Positions 1 through 6,117 of a stretch of 8,145 nucleotides of DNA are shown here, in pieces. Source of the stretch: CAZESH01 sp964514665 (GTDB lineage: Bacteria; Bacillota; Bacilli; Paenibacillales; KCTC-25726). Under the pieces are notes generated by a model, which saw only the letters and a program-made list of their open reading frames with translations, ran no database searches and was not told where the DNA came from. The position numbers were made by a program, and so were the translations under genes. The DNA lies in assembly GCA_964514665.1 (NCBI GenBank), contig CAZESH010000202.1, positions 1 to 8,145 on the forward strand. The letters are read 5' to 3'. The first letter of the stretch is position 1; every line of letters starts with the position of its first letter.

Positions 1-501
1 GTGGCTGTACTGCACGATCTGACCTGCACCGGAGCGGAAAAGAGCCTGACGTACTTGCTCGCTGTGAGATTCAGGTACATATACGACCAGCTTTTTCAGC
101 TTGTCCGTATACACATCCTCGAGAATGTCCAAATCCTCCAAAGCCAGTGCATCTGCCATGAGATCATTGATGCCGCCTTCCGCTACGTCAAGATTCGTAT
201 GGGCAACGTAAACGGCGATGTCATGCTTGATCAGTTTTTCCATCAGCCTGCCTGCCGGATCATCCGTGCGGATATGGGCAAGCGGGCGATAAATAATGGC
301 ATGATGGGCGATAATCAAATCGGCCTGCTCTGCAACGGCCTCATCCACCACCTCGTCGGTAACGTCTAGCGCGACCATCACGCTTCCAATCTCCTTTTGC
401 AGCGATCCTAACTGAAGTCCAATCTTGTCATCCGCTACCGCGTAATGCTTGGGCGCCAGCTGCTCCATCCACTGAATTATCGTTTGGCCTTTTGCAAGCA
501 T
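1..501 (-). CDS. yqfO: Nif3-like dinuclear metal center protein (YqfO family), N-terminal part
   Basis: Partial gene: 167 codons are open from an ATG at 501 to the window edge, with no stop. The family consists of ring-forming proteins with a two-metal site whose cellular role is still poorly defined. Visible signatures are the metal-binding AHHAIIYRPL (His66 and His67) and HTNLDVAEGGIND (Asp105 is the expected third ligand). The remaining ligands lie near the C-terminus, outside the window. From about residue 137, KKLVVYVPESH and GAGQIVQYSH look like the start of the PII/CutA-like insertion found in long YqfO forms, so the full protein is probably about 370 residues (inference). The start is well fixed: AAGGAGGTG at 507-515 lies 5 bases upstream of the ATG. 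The gene begins inside trmK and overlaps it by 25 bases, which suggests co-transcription. The same trmK-nif3 pairing is seen in B. subtilis (yqfN-yqfO). Confidence 0.93.
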   Translation of the reverse strand, partial: MLAKGQTIIQWMEQLAPKHYAVADDKIGLQLGSLQKEIGSVMVALDVTDEVVDEAVAEQADLIIAHHAIIYRPLAHIRTDDPAGRLMEKLIKHDIAVYVAHTNLDVAEGGINDLMADALALEDLDILEDVYTDKLKKLVVYVPESHSEQVRQALFRSGAGQIVQYSH

Positions 502-1241
502 TGCAGCACCTCCTTGATCTCTTCTATATTCTCCGTTAGCTCCTTCCGCCTTAGTTCCGTTTGCTCAGCGTTGGATCGTCCCATTTGGCGCAAAATTTTA
601 TTGCGCTTATCCAGCTCCGCTTGCCATTTTTGAAAAAACCAGCGGTCAGGCTTTTGCAGCAAATGCGGTCCCATCGCCAGCATCAATCCCCGCGACAGTG
701 CTATGCCTGCATAAGCTTCAGCCGCTTCCAATAACCGGTTATTATGCTTTTCCGCGTCCAAAGCCGATTCGGCTATGATCACTTCATAAATTTTTCCCTC
801 TTCTTCAATCATTTGCTCATCCAGCAGCAGCCAATCATTGTTTATCAGCCATTTTCGCACAAGCTCTCCACCTACATTCGGCTGCAGGATCAAGCGCTTG
901 ACCGCGGTCAGCTTGCTTCTGCCGCTTTCCAGAATATCGGCGATCGTTCCTCCGCCCATACCTGCAATAATCACCGCATCGACTTCTCCTGCTGCAAGCA
1001 CTTCAAGCCCGTCGCCTTTGCGCACCGAGATGCGATTCTCCAGCTGCGCTTGACGCACCTGCCTTTGCGCGGATGAAAACGGACCTTCATTGATTTCCCC
1101 CGCAATCGCATAAGGCACCTTGCCCGACTGCACCAAAAGGCATGGCAGCAGGGCATGATCGGAACCGATATCGGCGATTTTAAATTGGTCGGGTACCCAA
1201 TCCGCGAGCGTCTGCAGACGCCGGGACAGTTTAATCATCAT
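477..1241 (-). CDS. trmK: tRNA (adenine(22)-N1)-methyltransferase TrmK
   Basis: 254 residues, close to the family's usual length. TrmK uses S-adenosylmethionine to methylate N1 of adenine 22 in the D-loop region of bacterial tRNAs, in the cytoplasm. The N-terminal Rossmann-type domain carries the SAM motif ADIGSDHALLP (23-33), the acidic GEIN (48-51) at the end of the next strand, GDGLE (76-80), AGMGG (93-97) and the LQPN catalytic-loop motif (119-122). Residues about 203-252 are rich in charged residues and Leu and fit the C-terminal coiled-coil domain of the family. The start is MM at 1241, with GGAGAGGA at 1249-1256 as ribosome binding site. The first ATG overlaps the stop of the upstream membrane-protein gene as ATGA, and the 3' end overlaps nif3 by 25 bases, so the three genes look translationally coupled. 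Confidence 0.95.
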   Translation of the reverse strand: MMIKLSRRLQTLADWVPDQFKIADIGSDHALLPCLLVQSGKVPYAIAGEINEGPFSSAQRQVRQAQLENRISVRKGDGLEVLAAGEVDAVIIAGMGGGTIADILESGRSKLTAVKRLILQPNVGGELVRKWLINNDWLLLDEQMIEEEGKIYEVIIAESALDAEKHNNRLLEAAEAYAGIALSRGLMLAMGPHLLQKPDRWFFQKWQAELDKRNKILRQMGRSNAEQTELRRKELTENIEEIKEVLQCLQKAKR

Positions 1242-2062
1242 TTTGCAATCCTCTCCGTCGATTTTTTCCGTAAATAGAATGCGCCGATTGCTGTGATCAC
1301 TAGCTTTCCCGTGAGTGAAGAACGGCTCAAAACCGCACCTTCAGTCATTACCATATCATAAATTTCCGGGGCCACCCAAAAAACTGCCGAAACCGCAAAG
1401 AAAATCGCTGCAGTCGAGAAAGCTTGGCGTCTCCATCTCCACCCCAGCCACGCAAGCAGGAAAGCGAAAGGCAGCCACAAAATTTGCAGCAGAGCCCAAT
1501 GGGCAGGTTGAAAGGATTGATTGATCCAATAGGAATAGAACAAAGCCAAGGCCGCCCATCCGCTCGCATGAAGCAATCCGATACGAAATGTAAAACCGAG
1601 AATCAGCCATGCCGCTCCGCAGAAAGCGACATATCCGACGGCGCTCCACGCGCCGAAAGCATGCAGATGCATCCAGTACTCCCCAAGCAAAAGCAGCAGG
1701 ATCGAAGCCAAGCCGACTAGGGCAATTCCCTGAAGAAGCTGTACTCGCCTGCGCCAAAAACCTAACCCGTAAAAGCCCGCTGTAAAAAAGCCCGACAGCG
1801 TAATTTGCAATGCTGAAGAAAAAGCGTTAAAATGAATGACAATCAAGGAAATGATGGCAACAAATACAATTATAAGCAATAATCCCATCCATTTACTGAA
1901 ATTATTGATCTTTGATTTTTCCTTGATTCTCGTTTTTTCCGACACAGCCGGATCTTCCATGTACAAATTGCGCAGAAAATCGCAATAATGTTCCGGAAGC
2001 AGCTTGCTTTTTCTCCAATATTCAATTTCCCGGATAATGACTTTTTTACGATCCTGGTCCAT
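1238..2062 (-). CDS. Multi-pass membrane protein of unknown function
   Basis: 274 residues from the ATG at 2062. I do not recognise a named family with certainty. The N-terminal part (about 1-55) is soluble and charged, with EIEYWRKSKLLPEHY reminiscent of the short leader of DUF2157-type membrane proteins; this is a weak resemblance. About eight hydrophobic segments follow, near residues 57-77, 83-102, 108-127, 140-159, 161-180, 189-208, 215-232 and 250-265, with Arg/Lys clusters in loops (FWRRRV, WRWRRQ). There is no signal peptidase site, haem motif or catalytic signature. ATG is preferred over a GTG at 2071 because GAGGTGA (2068-2074) sits 5 bases before the ATG and contains the GTG. The gene follows the sigA terminator and overlaps trmK by ATGA. 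In B. subtilis the corresponding position holds cccA, which encodes a cytochrome c; this protein has no CXXCH, so it is not a cccA homologue. Confidence 0.85.
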   Translation of the reverse strand: MDQDRKKVIIREIEYWRKSKLLPEHYCDFLRNLYMEDPAVSEKTRIKEKSKINNFSKWMGLLLIIVFVAIISLIVIHFNAFSSALQITLSGFFTAGFYGLGFWRRRVQLLQGIALVGLASILLLLLGEYWMHLHAFGAWSAVGYVAFCGAAWLILGFTFRIGLLHASGWAALALFYSYWINQSFQPAHWALLQILWLPFAFLLAWLGWRWRRQAFSTAAIFFAVSAVFWVAPEIYDMVMTEGAVLSRSSLTGKLVITAIGAFYLRKKSTERIAK

Positions 2063-2067
2063 TGGCT

Positions 2068-2074
2068 TCACCTC
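2068..2074 (-). promoter_or_regulatory. Ribosome binding site that fixes the membrane-protein start
   Basis: GAGGTGA on the minus strand, 5 bases before the ATG at 2060-2062. The possible GTG start (2069-2071) lies within this site and so is unlikely to be used. Confidence 0.75.
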
Positions 2075-2092
2075 GAAATGAACTCATAATTG

Positions 2093-2126
2093 AAAAAAAA
2101 GACCTTGCTGCAAGCAGAAAGGTCTT
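2093..2126 (-). terminator. Intrinsic terminator after sigA
   Basis: On the minus strand, AAGACCTT (2119-2126) pairs perfectly with AAGGTCTT (2099-2106). The stem is extended inside by CTG/CAG around a short CTTG loop, with one small internal mismatch. It is followed by an unbroken run of eight T (2093-2100, the first two shared with the stem). It lies 26 bases past the sigA stop and 30 bases before the next start codon. It should therefore end or attenuate the dnaG-sigA transcript. I see no strong promoter between it and the next gene, so partial read-through may feed the downstream genes (inference). Confidence 0.9.
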
Positions 2127-2152
2127 CCTTACGAAGGCAGTACACACCAGGT

Positions 2153-3277
2153 TTATTCAAGAAAATCCTTTAATCGCTTGCTGCGGCTCGGATGTCTTAA
2201 TTTCCTCAATGCTTTTGCCTCAATTTGACGGATACGCTCGCGGGTCACACCGAAAACCTTGCCAACTTCTTCGAGTGTGCGCGTTCTTCCGTCATCCAGA
2301 CCGAAACGCAATCGCAGCACATTTTCCTCACGCTCGGTTAGCGTATCCAGCACATCCTCCAACTGCTCCTTCAGCAGCTCATAAGCGGCGGCATCAGCAG
2401 GTGCCAAAGCCTCCTGATCCTCGATGAAATCGCCAAGATGAGAATCATCTTCTTCTCCGATCGGTGTTTCCAAAGAAACGGGCTCCTGAGCGATTTTCAT
2501 GATTTCGCGAACTTTATCCGTGCTTAAATCCATTTCCTCGGCAATTTCCTCGGGCGTAGGCTCTCTTCCCAATTCCTGCAAAAGCTGCCGCGATACACGA
2601 ATCAGCTTATTAATCGTTTCCACCATATGCACTGGAATCCGAATGGTTCTTGCCTGGTCGGCAATCGCTCTCGTAATCGCTTGACGAATCCACCAAGTCG
2701 CATAGGTGCTGAATTTGTAGCCTTTGCGATGGTCAAACTTCTCAACCGCTTTGATCAAGCCCATATTTCCCTCTTGAATCAAATCCAAGAAGAGCATTCC
2801 GCGTCCGACATATCGCTTGGCAATGCTTACTACAAGCCGGAGATTGGCTTCCGCCAAACGGCGCTTTGCTTCTTCGTCTCCCAGCTCGATGCGCTTTGCC
2901 AAGTCTACCTCGTCATCTGCGGAAAGCAGCGGAACCCGTCCGATCTCCTTCAGATACATCCGGACAGGATCATTAATTTTAACACCGGGCGGCATGGAAA
3001 GATCGTCCACCAAGTTAAAATCATCGTTTTCGCGGCGTTCATCCGTTCCCAGCGTGAGCTCTTCATCCTCATTTTCATTTGAAACCTCTATCCCCATATC
3101 GGACAATTGCTCAAAAAATTCATCTATCTGCTCGGCGTCTTGATCAAAAGTGCTAAGACGTTCCATAATTTCTTTATAAGTCAGCATTGAACGCTTCTTG
3201 CCCATTTCAATCAGTTGTTCCTTGAGCTGCTCAAGCGTCAGCTCGCTTTCCAATTCAGTATGCTGCTCATTCGTCAT
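2153..3277 (-). CDS. sigA: Primary (housekeeping) RNA polymerase sigma factor SigA/RpoD
   Basis: 374 residues, the length of Bacillus-type SigA (about 371). It binds core RNA polymerase and directs it to -35/-10 promoters. Seen in order: acidic region 1.1 (about 1-85); region 1.2 (DPVRMYLKEIGRVPLL, from 103); region 2 (about 138-213), including the core-binding DLIQEGNMGLIKAVEKFD and the -10 recognition and melting helix TYATWWIRQAITRAIADQAR; region 3 (about 216-295); and region 4 (about 305-374) with the -35 recognition helix-turn-helix (EEVGKVFGVTRERIRQIEAK). All hallmark residues appear intact. The short region between 1.2 and 2.1 lacks the large insertion of E. coli RpoD, as expected for Firmicutes. 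The start is supported by GGAGGAGGGAG at 3285-3295, 7 bases upstream. It lies 64 bases after dnaG and ends just before a strong terminator, so it closes the dnaG-sigA operon. Confidence 0.98.
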   Translation of the reverse strand: MTNEQHTELESELTLEQLKEQLIEMGKKRSMLTYKEIMERLSTFDQDAEQIDEFFEQLSDMGIEVSNENEDEELTLGTDERRENDDFNLVDDLSMPPGVKINDPVRMYLKEIGRVPLLSADDEVDLAKRIELGDEEAKRRLAEANLRLVVSIAKRYVGRGMLFLDLIQEGNMGLIKAVEKFDHRKGYKFSTYATWWIRQAITRAIADQARTIRIPVHMVETINKLIRVSRQLLQELGREPTPEEIAEEMDLSTDKVREIMKIAQEPVSLETPIGEEDDSHLGDFIEDQEALAPADAAAYELLKEQLEDVLDTLTEREENVLRLRFGLDDGRTRTLEEVGKVFGVTRERIRQIEAKALRKLRHPSRSKRLKDFLE

Positions 3278-3312
3278 AATCCAACTCCCTCCTCCCTAGA
3301 CGCGTATTCACT

Positions 3313-3340
3313 CTTATATCTGTCAGATAAAGACTGAAAA
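3313..3340 (-). promoter_or_regulatory. Possible sigma-A promoter immediately upstream of sigA
   Basis: In the 64-base dnaG-sigA gap, minus-strand TATAAG (3313-3318, 5 of 6 to TATAAT) lies 16 bases after TTTTCA (3335-3340, 4 of 6 to TTGACA). Transcription would begin about 10 bases ahead of the Shine-Dalgarno site. Sigma operons of Bacillus are known to have extra promoters serving sigA alone, so this is plausible, but the match is moderate and unproven. Confidence 0.35.
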
Positions 3341-3341
3341 T

Positions 3342-5180
3342 CTATATCGATTTAAATTGTCTTTCTAGGGAAATGATCTCACTTGCTATCCTCGCGGCGC
3401 CCAGAATATCTCCGGATCGCTCTGCCTGCATCATGGTTTCTTTTTTCCGTTCAAGCTCCTGCAACTGCGGGTATTTTTTGATTTCTTTGATATAATCCTC
3501 AACCACCCGGGCATTGACCCCGTGAACGGGCTCCGTCATCGACAAGGCTGCCGCCAATGACTCCAGTTGATCATTATTTAATGAAGCGATAAACCGGCTT
3601 GGGTCGGAATCATCGTGCTTTGCATAATAAGCATATAAATAAGCAGCTAAGGCTGCATGCGCTTCAATGTTGAACTGATCGCCCAACTGCTCCTGTACGA
3701 ACAAAGCAACATCGCGATCTTCCATCATGATCGATATGAGCTTGCGCTCGGCATTTTGATAGGCAGGAAACAGCGGATTGGAAATATTTGTACCTTTCCC
3801 GTCATTCATAACATTATTCCACGTATTTTCTTTATTATCCCTATATTGCTGCAATTTTTGAGCTTCCATTCGGATTTGATGCATTTGTTCCGTCAATGAT
3901 GAAATGGAGTAATGAAATTCGCTTGAAAGCTCCTTGATGTAATGTTCCCTTTCCGTCGGCGTCCGCAGCTTCGCAATGATCTTCAACGCGTCGTCAATAT
4001 ATTTAAGCTTCCCGTCATCTTCTTGTAGTATATGGTTTCTTTGTAAATAAATTAGTTTAAATTTTGTGGACGGGACGGCACCCTCAATGATTTCCCGGAC
4101 AAATTTATCCGCGCCGAAGCGAGCAATATATTCATCGGGGTCCAAATTTCCGGGAAGCATGGCGACGGCTGCGCTGCACCCGGCCTCTTCCAGAATGGGC
4201 AGGCCCTTAAAGGCCGCGCTTTGCCCCGCGTTATCGCCGTCATAGCAAATGACGACTTTCTCGGCGAACCGCTTGATCAAACGTGCATGATCCGCCGTTA
4301 GTGAAGTACCCATCGAAGCCACACCGTTCAAAACCCCGGTTTCCCATGCTTTGATCGTATCGGCATAACCTTCGAATAAAACGACGGTTTGCGATTTGCG
4401 GATATGCGGCTTCGCCTGATCCAGATTATAAAGCACCCTGCTTTTATTGAACAATGCGGTTTCCGGAGAGTTCAAATATTTGGGTTGAAGGTCGGACTGA
4501 ACCGCCCTGCCGGCAAAGGCAATCACCTGTCCCCTGGCGTTGCGGATCGGAAACATGATCCGATCCCGGAAACGGTCGGAGCAACCGGATCCATCGGTTC
4601 GAAAATTCACCAAACCGCCCTTCTCCATCAATTCCAGATCGAATTTCCTGCTTTTCAAAAACTCTGCAAGCTTGTCCCTCATTGGAGGAGCATATCCGAT
4701 CTGAAAGGCATCTATGATTTTGTCGTTAAACCCCCTTTTTCGCAAATAGTCCATCGCTTCCTTGCCGATGTTGGCATTTTTCAGCAAAAAATGGTACCAC
4801 TGTGCGGACAATTCATTTGCTTCGATGATGCTTCTTCTATCTTTCTGCTGTGCGGTCTCTTCCTCCCCGGGGGAAGAAACCCAATCTGCCGGGATATTTG
4901 CTTCCTCGGCAAGATGACGCACGGCTTCAGGAAATGTGTAACCTTCGACTTCCATCATGAATTTAATCGTATTACCCGACTTCCCGCAGCCAAAGCAGGT
5001 GAAAATCTGTTTGTCGGGAGAGACGGTAAAGGAAGGTGTCTTTTCGGAATGAAACGGACAGAGCCCTTTGTAGTTTCTGCCCTGCTTCGATAAATGCACA
5101 TAATGACCGATGATCTCGACTATATCGTGGTGTTTTAAAACAGCTGCAATGATTTCGTCCGGAATATTTCCGACACTCAT
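3342..5180 (-). CDS. dnaG: DNA primase DnaG
   Basis: 612 residues (B. subtilis DnaG is about 603). It makes the short RNA primers that start Okazaki fragments and works with the replicative helicase. Domains in order: N-terminal zinc-binding domain with Cys41-X2-His44 (CPFH) and Cys62-X2-Cys65 (CFGC); the RNA polymerase domain, including DRFRDRIMFPI (about 202-212) and GRAVQS; a TOPRIM fold with acidic FEGYAD (Glu270) and CYDGDNAG (Asp314, Asp316) as metal-binding residues, plus DPDEYI (about 347); a helical linker with charged, Gln-rich sequence (430-470); and a C-terminal helicase-binding domain (about 475-612). ATG at 5180 is preferred over the TTG one codon earlier because GGGAAGTGA (5187-5195) is 6 bases from the ATG. 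It sits 39 bases after yaiI and 64 before sigA, the classic primase-sigma arrangement. Confidence 0.98.
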   Translation of the reverse strand: MSVGNIPDEIIAAVLKHHDIVEIIGHYVHLSKQGRNYKGLCPFHSEKTPSFTVSPDKQIFTCFGCGKSGNTIKFMMEVEGYTFPEAVRHLAEEANIPADWVSSPGEEETAQQKDRRSIIEANELSAQWYHFLLKNANIGKEAMDYLRKRGFNDKIIDAFQIGYAPPMRDKLAEFLKSRKFDLELMEKGGLVNFRTDGSGCSDRFRDRIMFPIRNARGQVIAFAGRAVQSDLQPKYLNSPETALFNKSRVLYNLDQAKPHIRKSQTVVLFEGYADTIKAWETGVLNGVASMGTSLTADHARLIKRFAEKVVICYDGDNAGQSAAFKGLPILEEAGCSAAVAMLPGNLDPDEYIARFGADKFVREIIEGAVPSTKFKLIYLQRNHILQEDDGKLKYIDDALKIIAKLRTPTEREHYIKELSSEFHYSISSLTEQMHQIRMEAQKLQQYRDNKENTWNNVMNDGKGTNISNPLFPAYQNAERKLISIMMEDRDVALFVQEQLGDQFNIEAHAALAAYLYAYYAKHDDSDPSRFIASLNNDQLESLAAALSMTEPVHGVNARVVEDYIKEIKKYPQLQELERKKETMMQAERSGDILGAARIASEIISLERQFKSI

Positions 5181-5219
5181 CAAAAGTCACTTCCCAATTT
5201 AACACGTAATAACTATTCG

Positions 5220-5681
5220 CTAAAACGTTGAATTCTCCTGCAAACTGCTTAAAAGTTTTGTCAAAGCTTGTAGAAATTTATCACGGTCCTCATCGCTAAA
5301 TGGTTTCGGTCCTTTTCCATATCGTCCGTTCCGCCTTTGTTTGGCACTGATATGTCTTTGCTCGAGCATGAATCCGATCGTTTCCTCGCGATACCGTTGT
5401 CCCCGGTTGGATAGGACCAAAGCCCCCTTTGACAGACCGATCGCCGCCAGTCCATAGTCTTGGGTAACCAAAATATCCCCCTTGCGGATATGATTGGCAA
5501 TATACAAATCGGCGGATTGGTCGGAGCGGTCAACCTGTACGATTTGAACACCCTGCACGGGTTGAAGCCGGTGATCGAAGGAGGCGACCATGACGATGCC
5601 CACCGAAAACTTTTCGCCCGTTTTTATGATTTCCTCTTTGACCGGACAAGCGTCAGCGTCCACAATAATATGGGTAGCTAT
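5220..5681 (-). CDS. yaiI: YaiI/YqxD (DUF188) family protein
   Basis: 153 residues if it starts at the codon proposed here. The family is widespread and uncharacterised; it resembles PIN-type nuclease folds, but activity has not been assigned that I know of. Conserved features are IIVDADACPVK at the N-terminus, GDILVTQDYGLA in the middle, RGQRY, and GKGPKPFSDEDRDKF near the C-terminus. The normal family start has residues before VDADACP. The only standard start near here is GTG at 5663, which is that Val and would remove the first beta strand. Reading upstream in frame gives ATA-GCT-ACC-CAT-ATT-ATT-GTG, preceded directly by a TAA stop. A Shine-Dalgarno GGTGGTG (5690-5696) is 8 bases from the ATA and 26 from the GTG. 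ATA (5679-5681) is therefore the likely start codon (inference). The gene lies 39 bases upstream of dnaG, as yqxD does in B. subtilis. Confidence 0.88.
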   Translation of the reverse strand: MATHIIVDADACPVKEEIIKTGEKFSVGIVMVASFDHRLQPVQGVQIVQVDRSDQSADLYIANHIRKGDILVTQDYGLAAIGLSKGALVLSNRGQRYREETIGFMLEQRHISAKQRRNGRYGKGPKPFSDEDRDKFLQALTKLLSSLQENSTF

Positions 5682-5689
5682 TTAATATG

Positions 5690-5696
5690 CACCACC
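5690..5696 (-). promoter_or_regulatory. Ribosome binding site of yaiI, pointing to an ATA start
   Basis: GGTGGTG on the minus strand is 8 bases before ATA (5679-5681), a normal spacing, but 26 bases before the first standard start codon (GTG, 5661-5663). No ATG, GTG or TTG lies in the yaiI frame between the upstream TAA (5682-5684) and that GTG. Confidence 0.6.
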
Positions 5697-5709
5697 GTTT
5701 TATCTTGTA

Positions 5710-5738
5710 TTTATATATAATACGATGAAATACGAAAA
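5710..5738 (-). promoter_or_regulatory. Possible promoter of the yaiI-dnaG-sigA operon
   Basis: An AT-rich stretch just upstream of the yaiI ribosome binding site holds minus-strand TATAAA (5710-5715), with overlapping TATTAT (5717-5722) as an alternative -10. The best -35 at 17 bases is TTTTCG (5733-5738), only 3 of 6. The position suits a promoter giving a leader of about 20 bases, and the operon needs a start point after the long inverted repeat. The call rests on the -10 and on context. Confidence 0.3.
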
Positions 5739-5838
5739 AATCCTGCTTATAACGACGAATTCCACTGGGAGTTTGTCCGACGGAACGGCCGGCTCCCGGA
5801 GATACATGGTTTATGCTCACATGCCTTCTCGGTCGCCA

Positions 5839-6043
5839 AAGAGAGGTGTGGGTTTCGATTTGGGTGATTTTGCTTACCGTTGCGTAAAGGGAGAGCCTGA
5901 GAGACCTAGAACCATGAAAGTCGGAGATCTTCGCTTTTAAGCATATGCTTCGATGGTTCTTGGTCTCTCAGGCTTGGACTGGTCAATTTGCACATCTTTG
6001 CCGGAAAGCAGGCGGAACCCAAATCGGAACCCACACCTCTCTT
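5839..6043. repeat. Outer long stem of the inverted repeat
   Basis: Arms 5839-5865 and 6017-6043 match at 26 of 27 positions in reverse complement, around the shared core GAGAGGTGTGGGTT. The single difference (T5855 against G6027) would be a G-U pair in a plus-strand RNA but an A-C mismatch in a minus-strand RNA. The arms enclose 151 bases that include the inner stem. Confidence 0.85.
5894..5974. repeat. Inner stem-loop of the inverted repeat
   Basis: Arms 5894-5915 and 5953-5974 match at 21 of 22 positions (T5907 faces T5961), built on AGCCTGAGAGACC and AGAACCAT. The 37-base loop contains a 12-base perfect palindrome, AAGCATATGCTT (5939-5950), just off centre. As RNA on either strand this would be a very stable hairpin. 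No T-run follows it on either strand, so it is not a standard intrinsic terminator. Confidence 0.85.
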
Positions 6044-6117
6044 ATTACAGTAATCCGGATAGTTCTGCCCGCTTAAACCTATATCCTCGGGTTCGCGATT
6101 TTGTTCGTCGGACAAAT

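Larger units (their letters stand above)
5772..6116. repeat. 345-base imperfect inverted repeat element between ppsR and yaiI
   Basis: Two copies of a block pattern face each other. Outermost, TTTGTCCGACG (5772-5782) is matched exactly in reverse complement by 6106-6116. Next is a looser match (about 5795-5816 with 6071-6091) sharing CCCG, GATA and GGTTTA. Then comes a 27-base arm (5839-5865 with 6017-6043, 26 matches), and finally a 22-base arm (5894-5915 with 5953-5974, 21 matches). The sequence between blocks is largely unlike in the two halves and differs in length (28 versus 42 bases between the last two arms). No convincing gene lies inside: open frames on both strands lack ribosome binding sites and the shared blocks are read in different frames. 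It could be a MITE-like intergenic repeat, two inverted copies of a dispersed repeat, or a structured RNA. I do not recognise it as a known family. Confidence 0.85.

Noticed and set aside
2069..2071. GTG as the start of the membrane-protein gene
   Set aside because: It lies within the ribosome binding site that serves the ATG at 2062.
4389..5093. Plus-strand open frame of 234 codons opposite dnaG
   Set aside because: It is a shadow of the primase gene, with no ribosome binding site or family signature.
5181..5183. TTG as the dnaG start
   Set aside because: It is only 3 bases from the Shine-Dalgarno; the ATG one codon later has standard spacing.
5259..5264. Perfect -35 hexamer TTGACA (minus strand) inside the yaiI 3' end, as a dnaG promoter
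   Set aside because: No -10-like hexamer is found 16-18 bases downstream (GCAGGA at 17).
5725..5940. Plus-strand open frame of 71 codons across the left half of the inverted repeat
   Set aside because: It has no ribosome binding site and no family resemblance. The repeat blocks are read in different frames in the two halves, so coding is not what is conserved.
5906..6115. Minus-strand open frame of 69 codons across the right half of the inverted repeat
   Set aside because: It has a TTG start with no Shine-Dalgarno. It shares KRGVG and DLG with the left-half frame only because the DNA is repeated.
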